Shown here: piece after piece, positions 1 to 8,959 of the stretch
How the letters are laid out: every line of letters starts with the position of its first letter
Position numbering within the stretch: position 1 is the first letter of the stretch
Source of the DNA: Nymphaea colorata
Lineage: Eukaryota > Streptophyta > Magnoliopsida > Nymphaeales > Nymphaeaceae
Reading direction: 5' to 3'
NCBI RefSeq assembly: GCF_008831285.2
Contig: NC_045146.1
Coordinates: 12,207,149 to 12,271,148, forward strand
DNA: 64,000 bases
Notes under the pieces: generated by a model
Told to the model about the DNA's origin: nothing
Seen by the model: only the letters and a program-made list of their open reading frames with translations
Databases searched by the model: none
Translations under genes and position numbers: made by a program

Positions 1-1483
1 CATGACACGATCGAGTTGTCAAGTCAGTTCCCTGGCCACTAACCAAATCATGTGTCGATTCGATCCAAATCCAATTTTTGACTTTGCCAACTGTACAAAA
101 AGTAAAGGTGAAGTCAACCATTTCATCTCCATGCTACTTATGAATTACGTTTGATTACCTTTAAGAAATTAGTTGCAAATAGTTTTTTTTTTTAATTTTT
201 AAAAATCGCTGTGGCTATTTTTTGGCTTAAGTTAATAGCAATTGCCTTTTGTGTTAATGATTTGACATGGAGACTCTGTCCACGCGCGAATGGTTCCTGG
301 TCGTGCCATCATCTATAAGGTTACTGAGTTTCGTGTTGCCAATGGACGACCTTATATATGTTGCTAATTTATATAAAATGTGCAGAAGTCTACAAAATCT
401 CAAATTATGTTTTTAATTTTAAAATAAAAAAATTGATGGAAGAGTACTTGGGAGTTGGGACTCGTCCAACCATGCGGCTCAGTTATATTGCTGGCTCTGC
501 CTGTATAAGAAGAAATCAGTTCAGAAAAATCCATCGACTGAGTAGAATTTTTTTCTAACAAAAAAGTCTGTAAAAACTCGTCTTATCAAATATATGTCGA
601 TCACTAATTACTTAGACAGAGCATATATAACAAAAATCAAATTACATCAAATCCAAATACGTTACAACACCTCGCAGACATTTGGAGAATGGAAGAAAAA
701 CTGGGTAGGAACAAGTAGAGATGTGAAAAACAATACAGCAGCAGTAATCATGGCAACTTATTCAAAACGGCACGCACAATATATGCGCATCGTTGCCATA
801 TACTCCAAAGCCAAAGAGCTAGCCTCCGCTTGTAAGGCACCATCAGCATTTCCGTCTAAGCCACGCACCTCCGACCCCATCGCCCAACCACCCAACCATG
901 TCTACATCAGGAAGAACATCTACACCAAAAACTTGACCCGCCAATTGGACCACTTTGTATGCGACTGCGATTCCCCCGACAGCCTGAGCGGCAGCATTTA
1001 GCTAAGAAGATATTTAACAAGGAGAATACGAATATTGAGTATGTTCTAAAAAATACAGTGTTCGTGTTTCAAGCAATATCATGAAAGAGAGACCGACTTA
1101 CTACTTCTACAATTTCTTCGGCGTTTCCTCCGTCCCGAGGCTGTTTGGAGCATTCTGCCATGGCATAAACTAAACTCATATTTGAACACAATGAAATTGA
1201 ACCATAAGAAACTATGTGCCAATAAATACTATAAATAATGTTAAAACGAGTTCAATCCATCCAACGACCAGAAAGAGGGAGTTAAGATCTTTGTCTAATT
1301 GAAGAAAGTTAGAGTTTCATTGGACAGGGGCATGAATCTTTTCTTTGATAACATAGAGTGGGAGGGTCAGTCTGACTCCAGGTCTCTTGTTCAATTAAAA
1401 AAAAAAACCATAAAGATGAAAGATGGGACGACTGTGGGAAAGTAATGAATGCACATCGTAACGGGTACAGTGAAGTAGAACAA
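1..1483. repeat. Segmental duplication block, copy 1
   Basis: This block is a diverged copy of 20640-22180 and 27530-29360. Shared landmarks, in order, are a cgatcgagttgtca-type stretch, a spacer with a poly-T run, the Met-poor stretch around 590-680, DC1 exon 3 remains, exon 2 remains and part of intron 1. The similarity stops abruptly near 1483 (after gaagtagaacaa), where IRE1-like sequence begins. Positions 1-770 hold no gene that I can support. Confidence 0.75.
775..1165 (-). pseudogene. Orphan DC1-gene exons 2 and 3, exon 1 missing
   Basis: Two 3' exons of the DC1 family survive here. Exon 2 lies near 1103-1165: acceptor catggcag, first full codon TGC, then CSKQPRDGGNAEE, and a donor GTAAGT. 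Exon 3 starts near 1000 after atcttcttag and reads LNAAAQAVGGIAVAYKVV, an acidic VDVLPDVDMVGW and then a frameshift; the family C-terminal helix resumes in another frame. No DC1 exon 1 lies upstream, because IRE1-like sequence starts at about 1484 inside what should be intron 1. The same frameshifted exon 3 occurs near 28.6 kb. Confidence 0.75.
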
Positions 1484-1492
1484 GTTATGTAG

Positions 1493-2264
1493 TATACATG
1501 TTTCCAGGAAGTGGCAGCTCTGGTTGGCAAGCACCAGAACTTCACCTTGGGAGATCACAGACATTTGCAGTGGATTTTTTCAGTTTAGAGTGTGTTCTTT
1601 TCTATTGTATCACAAAAGGCAAACACCCATTTGGGAAGTACTTTGAACGAGACACAAATGTTGCGAATAATCGTCTTGATCTTTCTATGGTCAAATCTAT
1701 TCCTGAAGGCTTTTGAGGTCATTCTGTCTCTACTTCTTTCAACAATTTTTATGTTTTTCTGAATTAGTAAAAATGGACAGTAAAAACCTCCATTTTTTAA
1801 CGACTTATGCTTCTCACGTAACTGTAACTAAGATCCAGCTGTTTGCAGGAAATTTCTGATCGGACTTGACTAGAGCACAAAATATAGGAGCAAAAGCTCT
1901 ACCTCTGAGAAAAGATGGTCACTTTGTCGTTTATTTTTGCCTACTAAAATGAGCAATATAATCTTAATCAAGTTAGTTCATCCATGAGAACCTGATTGAC
2001 AGGTTACTGATGCTTTTCATATCAAAGTGATGAAGTCTTGTTTTTCCCTGGTTGAAGCAACAGGATTATCTTGGGAATATGCCAGATGGGTTTGATGATT
2101 ACCTTACCAGTCGATTCCCAAATCTCTTGATTGAAGTTTATAAAGTTATATACGAGTACTGCAGAGAGGAAAGGTACTTCATAAAGTACCTTAAAGGCAA
2201 GATTAGATATTGGAGTCTCAATGAAGTGAAATACAAGCCTGTAATTGTAGTTCAAGCGAACTAG
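1493..2264 (+). pseudogene. IRE1-like kinase/RNase gene fragment
   Basis: This is a decayed piece of a plant IRE1 (endoplasmic-reticulum stress sensor kinase/endoribonuclease). After an acceptor-like tttccag, 1508-1716 encodes GSGSSGWQAPELHLG and AVDFFSLECVLFYCITKGKH, the activation-segment APE and C-lobe of the family, ending at a stop. A stretch after ctgtttgcag (about 1850) reads EISDRT..LEHK, resembling the start of the IRE1 RNase part. Then 2052-2264 reads GNMPDGFDDYLTSRFPNLLI followed by EVYKVIYEYCREE, the signature end of the KEN RNase domain. No N-terminal sensor, membrane segment or kinase N-lobe is present. Intron-like spacers are retained, so this looks like a DNA-level copy and not a retrocopy. 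It cannot make a working enzyme. Confidence 0.85.
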
Positions 2265-2609
2265 GAGAAGAGAAGTGTCCATGCTTGCTTTCAGCTGTAT
2301 ATCATGGCGTAAGGAGCTGGAGAAACGTGTGAATTCTGCTACGAGAACTGGGGCTTCAACAGAAAAGTTTGCCTTGATGTACAGGTAGAATCCCTGCAAC
2401 ATTGTGGCATTGTATTTATCTAAGAACCATCTGTTGTACAGTTACGTGTATGTTTTCATCACCTCACAATGTTATTCTAACAAGGGAATTTAATTCTGTA
2501 TATTTGTAGCGTACTCAAGATTATTTGGTTATTCTTGTGAACTGTCACATTCATCATCTATTATAGTAAACTGCTGGTGACGGTAGCTGCTCTTTTCTGC
2601 TTCCTGTTC
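2035..2609. repeat. Inverted repeat, left arm (IRE1 KEN fragment)
   Basis: This arm matches 3822-4182 in reverse orientation. It covers the IRE1-like KEN stretch and a downstream tract ending in the conserved ggtagctgctctttt...gcttcctgtt. Compared with the right arm it carries about 215 extra bases (roughly 2304-2518). Confidence 0.8.
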
Positions 2610-2627
2610 ATCATCTAAGATCGGGAT

Positions 2628-3062
2628 CGTTGACGAGAATTTATGGAGATGCAAAAAACGCGTCTACTTAAGCTGTTCAACTAGCTTTATTTGGAACAAA
2701 TCATGTTACTACATTGAAGCATGATATAATGGATTATGTAAAAGGGACGACACTTTATATTGAAAAAAAGAAAGAAAATCAAACGAACCGACTCATTGCA
2801 GTTTGAACACGAGTACAAACGGCATCTTTCGGCCAAGAAAGAACGAATCTTCTCAAAATCGCAAAGCCCTGTGTCAGTACTCTGCCCTCAGGTTACATGC
2901 AGAAGTAGAACGCTGATGCACAGAGAGCTCGTCAAACCGTTCGTGGCCTTATGGGACACGAGCGGTTGAGCTCTCTGTTGTAACATGATTTATTCCAAAT
3001 AAAGCTAGTTGAAGAGCTTAATTAGACGCATTTTTTTGCATCTGCATAAATTCTCGTCAACG
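2628..3062. mobile_element. 435-bp foldback (MITE-like) element
   Basis: The two ends are long terminal inverted repeats of about 83 bp, 2628-2709 and 2980-3062, both starting cgttgacgagaatttatg and ending near catgttac, with only a few mismatches. A second hairpin lies inside at 2922-2976 (agagagctc...gagctctct). There is no transposase. The 69-codon ORF at 2760-2969 has no recognisable similarity. I found no clear target-site duplication. A non-autonomous DNA element or foldback is the best reading. Confidence 0.7.
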
Positions 3063-3748
3063 GTCCCCAGTTTTCACTTCATATATACTCCTTAACCAAT
3101 TTCACTCTGTCAAAACAAAATTCAAAGAAATGAGTCATTCTTCAATAAAGATGTATTAATATTGCTGCTATATTTCTGAGCAAGCAAAGTTACCGTTCCT
3201 TTATAAGTGATATTATTAATCATATGAACAGTGAGGCAGTGACCACAAGATGCAAGAGAAAAAAAGTCTGTGTGTTTGACATGGTACATTTGGATACTTG
3301 CAAGAAGCGAGCTCCTTAATAAACACTCAAAAATATTGGCACTTCGAAACGTCTCCAAAATATGAAAAACACAATAAACAGAAGAGAACGCCTTTGGGAG
3401 AAATACACGCAAGAGAAAATTCATACTTAAATTTTAGACGGTAATGCAAAAGCGGTCATCAGATTCTTTGACATACTTGCTCGACATTATTGGAATTATT
3501 GACAAACAATACTTTTCGCGATGAAATTCAGATCTAAGGTCGTGATACTTTGAAATTGTTGTCAATATCCATGACTGTGGTCGGAAGCACCCGAAAGGGC
3601 ATCGATGGTGGATTTGCCGTTTGCACTCCCAAAGAACAGGAACAAAAACCAGACGGCCTTTTAAACCCTTGCTATCAAAAAGCTGACCCACCAAAGTTTT
3701 CAAATATTGACATCGGATTAATCAAACCCAGATTTAAGCTTAGAAAAG

Positions 3749-3767
3749 AGAGGGAGAGAGAGAGAGT

Positions 3768-3812
<45 letters not shown>
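3749..3812. repeat. (GA)n microsatellite
   Basis: A GA dinucleotide run, slightly interrupted (gtgagtgagag), lies next to the right arm of the inverted repeat. The stretch 3063-3748 before it holds short ORFs that I do not recognise. Confidence 0.95.
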
Positions 3813-3814
<2 letters not shown>

Positions 3815-3821
3815 ACTGGTT

Positions 3822-4182
3822 CTAACAGGAAGCCCAAAAAAGCAGCTACCGTCACCAGCAGTTTACTATAATAGATGATGAATGTTATAGTTCACAAGAA
3901 TAACCAAGTGACCTTGATATACAGCTGAAAGCAAGCATGGACACTTCTCTTCCCCTCGTTCGCTGGAGCTACAATTACAAGCTTGTATTTCACTTCATTG
4001 AGACTCCAATATCTAATATTGCCTTTAAAGTACTTTATGAAGTACCTTTCCTCTCTGCAGTACTCGTATATAACTTTATAAACTTCAATCAAGAGATTTG
4101 GGAATCGACTGGTAAGGTAATCATCAAAGCCATCTGGCATATTCTCAAGATAATCCTGTTGCATCAACCAGGGAAAAACAAG
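3822..4182. repeat. Inverted repeat, right arm (IRE1 KEN fragment)
   Basis: This is the reverse copy of 2035-2609. It lacks about 215 bases present in the left arm; the junction shows a short tca microhomology, as expected for a simple deletion. Confidence 0.8.
3892..4167 (-). pseudogene. IRE1-like KEN-domain fragment, second copy
   Basis: An open stretch of 91 codons reads NMPDGFDDYLTSRFPNLL then IEVYKVIYEYCREERYFIKY, near-identical to the plus-strand fragment at 2052-2264. It is only the end of the RNase domain of an IRE1-type protein, with no kinase part beside it, and is therefore non-functional. It forms one arm of the inverted repeat around the foldback element. The similarity suggests recent duplication with inversion. 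Confidence 0.8.
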
Positions 4183-4344
4183 GGAAACGAGAAAATCAGA
4201 AAAAGTAAAAAAAGGATTGAAAAGAGCATTTCTTTTTCAACAATTTTTTTTTTTTTTTTTTTTGCGTATGTATGTTGTGTGCACGGATGTAGGGGTGAAG
4301 GGAGGAGGGCAGCCACCTTGTCATGACCTCACATCAAATAATTG

Positions 4345-4480
4345 AAAAAAAAAAATACATTGAAAAGTTTATAAAATTTTAGTTGTACAATGTACATTTT
4401 ACATTTATAAAATTTTAGTTATACAATGTCGATACATTTTACATTTATAAAATTTTAATTGTACAATGTATTTTTACATT
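4345..4480. repeat. Short tandem repeat, about 3 copies of a 40-45 bp unit
   Basis: The phrase catttataaaatttta(g/a)ttgtacaatgt recurs three times with a period of about 41-45 bp. A related piece (tttagttgtacaatgt next to aatacatt) lies inside DC1 pseudogene exon 1 at about 13170-13225. Confidence 0.7.
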
Positions 4481-4629
4481 CTAGTTCAACCGACCCTAAC
4501 CGAATTCAAAGTTGAAATCACGGTTCTGCCCCTACACCGACTAGCACACGCAACTCTGTCTGGGTAATAGCCATTTCGTTTTGGTTTCATTGTGTGCTAT
4601 TAAAAAACAGTACCTAAATGCTTGAGGCG

Positions 4630-4870
4630 TGAGGACATGTTCGAGTTGTCGGTTACCACAATTATTTGGTGTCGCCTACCACACAGTTCAAGAAAGAAAG
4701 ACAGGAACTTACCAGTCCGCGGTTGAAAAAAATCATTTTTCATCCATATTGCAAGTATAAGCCATTTTCTGTGAATAAATATGAAAATTTAGGGGCTTTT
4801 TTATTGGCCTTTAAAACTTGAGGGCCAATTTGTTGTTGGCTCAAAACTTAGTGTCAATACGTAATCTTTT
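4630..4870. repeat. Dispersed repeat, inverted relative to 33190-33420
   Basis: The stretch containing gagggccaatttgttgttgg and ctcaaaactta is present in reverse orientation at 33190-33420. A weaker relative lies at 47000-47180. These look like ends of an old transposable element; no coding part is visible. From 4870 to 5160 I see nothing recognisable. Confidence 0.6.
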
Positions 4871-5166
4871 CTTCTTAAAAAAAATCCGGGAATTATATAT
4901 TAAAAAGTAGCATAAGACATTTCCAAAGTCAGTCAGCTCAAGTTACAATCTAATCGCTTTGCTGGTCCATTTGAGTGATAAGCTAAGCCTTCCTCATCAC
5001 TTGACTTTTTTGTGAAAGAATCAAATAAATGGGAATGGAAGGTTAAGATACATGGGGGGGGGAGAACTGTGGGAATGTGTGGGCAGCTGCCCTCACAGAC
5101 TCTTATACATCTGGCTCAAAGCTCTCACAACAACCACTGGCTGGCTAACACGATTTATGATCCGCA

Positions 5167-5460
5167 ATGAAGTACGAGTGTATGGTGGATCCATCAGGTC
5201 AAGATAGATCGCATTTTCAGACCCTTGAAGAACGGGAAAAAAAAATACAAGTTGCACGATTCCAGGCTATTGTTGGACAGCTTTCTGAAAATGATCAAAG
5301 TCGACACTACCAACAACATGATCTCCATCGTCACTCGAGAACTGTGGAATTCGAAACCGGTTTTGACACAAAATATTACTGTTTGCAACTTTTGACCGTA
5401 TTTTTTTCGAAAGGAAATCTTACAAGAGTTTGTCAACGTGAGGAGTCAGCTGGCCCTTAG
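5167..5460 (+). other. Unrecognised 97-codon ORF upstream of the Kunitz gene
   Basis: This plus-strand open stretch begins MKYECMVDPSGQDRSHFQ and has no motif that I recognise. It ends about 140 bp before the Kunitz start. It may be chance or decayed sequence; I do not claim a gene. Confidence 0.2.
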
Positions 5461-5541
5461 ATTACATGGTTGACTCCAGATTCTCATGCTTAACCTAACA
5501 CATCTTTGCCCCAAACCAGCGGACGCGTCAAGAACTCTCGC

Positions 5542-5547
5542 TATAAA
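5542..5547 (+). promoter_or_regulatory. TATA box of the Kunitz gene
   Basis: TATAAA within gctataaagagctc, 56 bp before the ATG at 5603, a normal plant core-promoter spacing. Confidence 0.65.
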
Positions 5548-5602
5548 GAGCTCGAGACCCTCATTCCATTTCTATTCATATCCCCACACATAAGCAGCAG
5601 CC

Positions 5603-6022
5603 ATGTCGTCGACGATCCTCACGTTGGGAATCCTGTTCTCGATCTTAACCGGCCTTGCCGGAGCGCAGCCCGCCTGGGTGAAAGACACAGACGGCCATCC
5701 GCTCAAAGGAGGCGCCCACTACTACGTATTACCAGCACAGAGCAGCAGCTTCGGTGGCCTGTACTCAACTTCCCGCAGCCGAGTACAACGTCCACATTAC
5801 GTTACCCAGATAGACAAGTCTACAGTAGATGGTGTGCCCGCCAGGTTTGCGCCGGTCAACGGCATGAACCTGGTTCCGCTGTCGACGGACCTGAACGTGG
5901 AGTCCTACAACTCAAACATATGCCCGGATCCGACCGTCTGGACGTTGGCTCCGGCGGATAAGAAGACCCGCCAGACCTTTGTGAGGTACGGTGGGGTTGC
6001 ACTGGCTGGTAGTTGGAGGTGA
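5603..6022 (+). pseudogene. Kunitz-type protease inhibitor gene, C-terminally truncated
   Basis: The reading frame encodes 139 aa. Residues 1 to about 20 (MSSTILTLGILFSILTGLAG) form a secretory signal peptide. The Kunitz STI signature follows: WVKDTDGHPLKGGAHYYVLP, then STVDGVPARFAPVN, LSTDLNVES, a Cys in SNICPDPTVW, and FVRYGGVAL. Family members are normally about 190-215 aa precursors with a further 55-60 aa that hold the second disulfide. Here the frame stops right after the FVRYGG region, and the next bases (gttcaaaaagtcagaaaaaa) match only the very end of the gene as seen at 53850-53880. An internal deletion of roughly 130 bp is therefore inferred. The TATA box and signal peptide are intact, so it may still be transcribed, but a stable inhibitor is doubtful. 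Confidence 0.8.
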
Positions 6023-6395
6023 CACCTCGCCGGTCATGTTCAAAAAGTCAGAAAAAAACTGATGTGATCTAACAAGAAATCTCCATTGAAATATGACCGA
6101 TTGGATCCCCATGATAACGATTGTTGTAAATCGAAATATTTTTTTTTTCTTTCAAGAAAATTTATCTAAGAAATGCCGGAACTTGATTACTGAGATATAG
6201 AGCATATATAACAAAAGCAAATTGCATCAAATCCAGATACGTTACAACACCTCACAGACCCTTGGAGAATGAGAGAAAAACTACACACGAACATGTGGGC
6301 ATCAGTAGTAGTCATGGCAACTTATTCAAATTAAAACGGTAAGGCACACTATAGCTTCCTTCATTACACCAAGACAGTTGAGGGAAAAAAGTCGG

Positions 6396-8381
6396 TCAGA
6401 AACCCCCGCCCATCCTTTTCATGTGCTCGAAAGCCAAAGATCTAGCCTCCTCTCTTAAGGCACTATCAAGGTAACCGCCGGAGCCAAACGGCTGGCCGAA
6501 GGTGCTCATGTCATCGTCGAAGTCGCCGTCGTCGTCGATGTCTGCGCCATCTTCAACGTCGTTATCTTCTCCGGCCTCCTCACCGAACCACCCATCCATA
6601 TCTATAGCAGGATCTATACCACCAAAAAGCTGACACCCTAGTCGGACCAAATTGACTGTCGCTGAGGTTGCCATAAGAGCATTTCCCTGAGAAGATATTT
6701 GGCAAGGAGAATAATATTGAGTATGTTCTAAAAATACAGTATTCATGTTTCTAACAACATCGTGCTATTATCTCTAATATTCGGTTATTAAATATAACTA
6801 CATCAATGATCATGCAATGTTTTCTAAAACAAGAATACGGTGTTCGTAAATGCTGATTCCCAATATGCCAGTGATTGCGTCCAAAAACATGCTGTTCGGC
6901 TATTCAACTAAGTATAATGGATGACCTCTTAAGAGTAATCCTTCTTCCTCTATATCTCCGAAAACACACACATTTTGAGGTGAGGTTTCAAAGCGTCAAT
7001 CACACTATGTTTAAGTTAACAATTACAAAATTGCAGCGACATGATTTACTGATGGTTTTGTTCACACACAGGGACACACAAAAGGGAGGTCTACGACCAT
7101 TGATTCCGTTGTCTTAACGCATTTTATAAAACTGCCCAAACTGGAGAAACCCATTTGTATGCGCAGGTTTATTGACATGTGTACTTTGTGACATCCCATC
7201 AACTTAAACTTGAAAATCACACACCGCCATATGGGAAACTATTTTTTGTAAAAACTGGAAAATGAAAATTATCTTTCTAACCTTTAAAATACTAGTGACA
7301 ACTTATTTACCATCCAGTGATGATTGAACTGAACTCAAAATGGTTGAGGATTTCAACTCCTATCTATATACATGTATAAAGTATGGAAAGAGAGTGAGAG
7401 AGAGAGAAAAAAAGTCTTACTAAGTTTAGTCTGCTCTGTTTGGTGGGGCCCTGTTGGTTATTGGAACATCCTGTCCTGGGTTGTTTCTTGAGGCACTCTG
7501 TCATGGAACCACATAATGCAAATTCATTCAAAGGTTATGGGATAGATTAAACTCATATTTGAATATAATGAAATTGAAGAATAAGAAAGTATGAGCCAAT
7601 AAACACCGTAATTCATGTTAAAAGGAGTTCAATATATCCAATGACCGAAAAGAGGGAGTTAAGACGTCCTAGTTTAAGAAAGTTAAAGTTTCATTGCCCG
7701 GCGGCATGAATCTTTGTTAACTTAGAGTGGGAAGGTCTATCGTGACTCCAAGTCTCTTTGTTAACATAGATGGAGGACGGACCGACTCCAAATTCGAGAT
7801 TAAAGAAAAATTCCTGGTGGCCATCGAGTATGATATGCATAAGGCTCCAAACATAATTAAACAGATTTCGCATACTTACTTGGGTGTAGAAAAAAGCTGC
7901 AACGGCTGCAGCTGTAGCAGCAATGCTGGATCTGAATGCCGCAAAAGCCACAGGAGGTGCGTCCCATGGCAGGTGGGCGGAACAGGAGCTGAAGTCGGTG
8001 CTGGTGGGCCGGGCTGAGTGCCTTTCGAGGCAGGTTAACGCATGGCAGATGGGCGTCGAATTGGCAAGTCTGGCAGTGGTAATTAAACCCTTGGCCACCG
8101 TTCCCGCATATGTCGCAACCGAAATGGCCGCTGCTGTAGGCAGATGCATAACGAAGCACGAGTTGGTGCTGGGGGTGCGCAGGGTTCTTAAGCAGCGTCG
8201 GCATAAAGCAGCAGGACCGGTGGAGGAAGAAACCGCAGAGGCCGCAACCGAAAAGGTCGACGTTCTCCGATGTGAAGGGGAGGTCGCATGCACGGCAATT
8301 TGCCGCCCTCACGCTGGCGTCCATTGTTCCAATATGTTGCAGCGGGTGGTGGTGGGAACCGTGCCGAAGCGTGGACGCCAT
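6396..8381 (-). CDS. DC1-domain protein with acidic C-terminal module, intact, 289 aa
   Basis: There are three exons on the minus strand: 8381-7880 (donor GTAAGT), 7497-7421 (acceptor gacag, donor GTAAGA) and 6686-6396 (acceptor ctcag). Phases are 1 then 0, and the joined frame is open. Exon 1 has three DC1 zinc fingers, with C-x2-C pairs and H-x2-C ends such as FGCGLCGFFLHRSC and CQTCQFDAHLPC. The third finger ends CSFFLHP, and exon 2 supplies the next ligand (K then C), giving H-x2-C. Exon 2 encodes the linker CLKKQPRTGCSNNQQGPTKQ. Exon 3 encodes a mildly hydrophobic start, an acidic stretch (EDNDVEDGADIDDDGDFDDD) and a helix ending EEARSLAFEHMKRMGGGF. DC1 proteins bind zinc and may act in protein or lipid binding; this one's partner is unknown. 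The ATG is preceded by a TATA box about 107 bp away. I am confident of exon 1; splice sites are inferred. Confidence 0.85.
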
Positions 8382-8487
8382 CGCTAAACACTTAGTAATA
8401 AGGTCGATCGTCTGAGGTCCCGAGCTCTTCCAATGGATGCAGCTCAGTATTGCTCAACTGGTGGAACAGATGTGAGACTGGCTCCTC

Positions 8488-8494
8488 TATTTAT
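8488..8494 (-). promoter_or_regulatory. TATA box of the 8-kb DC1 gene
   Basis: Minus-strand ataaata within gataaatagaggagcc, conserved in the same place before the 23-kb paralogue (23856-23862). Confidence 0.6.
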
Positions 8495-8525
8495 CGAGAG
8501 CGAGCGCTATGTTCTTCTTCGAATC

Positions 8526-8560
8526 ATACCTTTCTTGGCCTTTTGGCTAAGATCGAGTGA
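8526..8560 (+). ncRNA. U2 snRNA 5'-end fragment (not a full gene)
   Basis: The 35 bases from atacctttcttggcc to gctaagatcgagtg match the 5' end of plant U2 snRNA except for about two changes. The match stops before the GUAGUA branch-site recognition region. There is no upstream plant snRNA promoter element in view, so it is a fragment. It lies antisense, just upstream of the DC1 gene's TATA box. A second copy is at 23885-23918. Confidence 0.75.
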
Positions 8561-8666
8561 ATTTCTTCGTCACTTGGCCCTCACCCCCACGACTCAGTCA
8601 TCCCATTAAATTTATTGTTAAATAATTGTATCGTGGGGACGGTCCGGTTGGGGCGTCGAAGCGGCT

Positions 8667-8885
8667 TTAATTTCTAGTCCGTGTAGTAAAGACTTTCTTC
8701 AGGACCAAATATCTCACCTTGACGTAGTCAAACCAAACATGTGAAGAGTTTTCCACCGTGACTACACAGTTGAGAGGGAAAAGGACGGGGGCAGGGTCTG
8801 CTTCTTCCTTCCCGACAGAGGAAAAGTCATTGGCGTCCAACTTGGTCATGAAAAGAAAAGTTAATGGTTGCCTTCTAATTTCCAC
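8667..8885 (-). other. Conserved unrecognised coding-like fragment
   Basis: The 72-codon minus-strand stretch contains TKLDANDFSSVGKEEADPA and FPLNCVVTVENSSHVW, and then a gtgaga donor-like site. Degenerate relatives read on the minus strand at about 38360-38540 (PLNCVVV..DHTLR) and 44050-44130 (DYTLRMLEHV). It recurs, so it may be an old exon of an unidentified family, but I cannot name it. Confidence 0.3.
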
Positions 8886-8959
8886 CTTACTTCACATATC
8901 CGACATTGCTTTTTCGCAGGGATCGACTATTTGTCCAGCCCCGGGGTTCGGTGCCTTGT

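Noticed and set aside
7923-8387. Plus-strand ORFs of 150-180 codons opposite each DC1 exon 1 (also 13385-13867, 36770-37309, 50791-51255)
   Set aside because: They mirror the Cys/His-rich, GC-richer exon. The real frame has the conserved zinc ligands, a conserved start and a conserved donor on the minus strand.
8526-8560. Functional U2 snRNA gene
   Set aside because: Only the first ~35 nt are present; branch-site recognition, Sm site and the snRNA promoter element are not seen.
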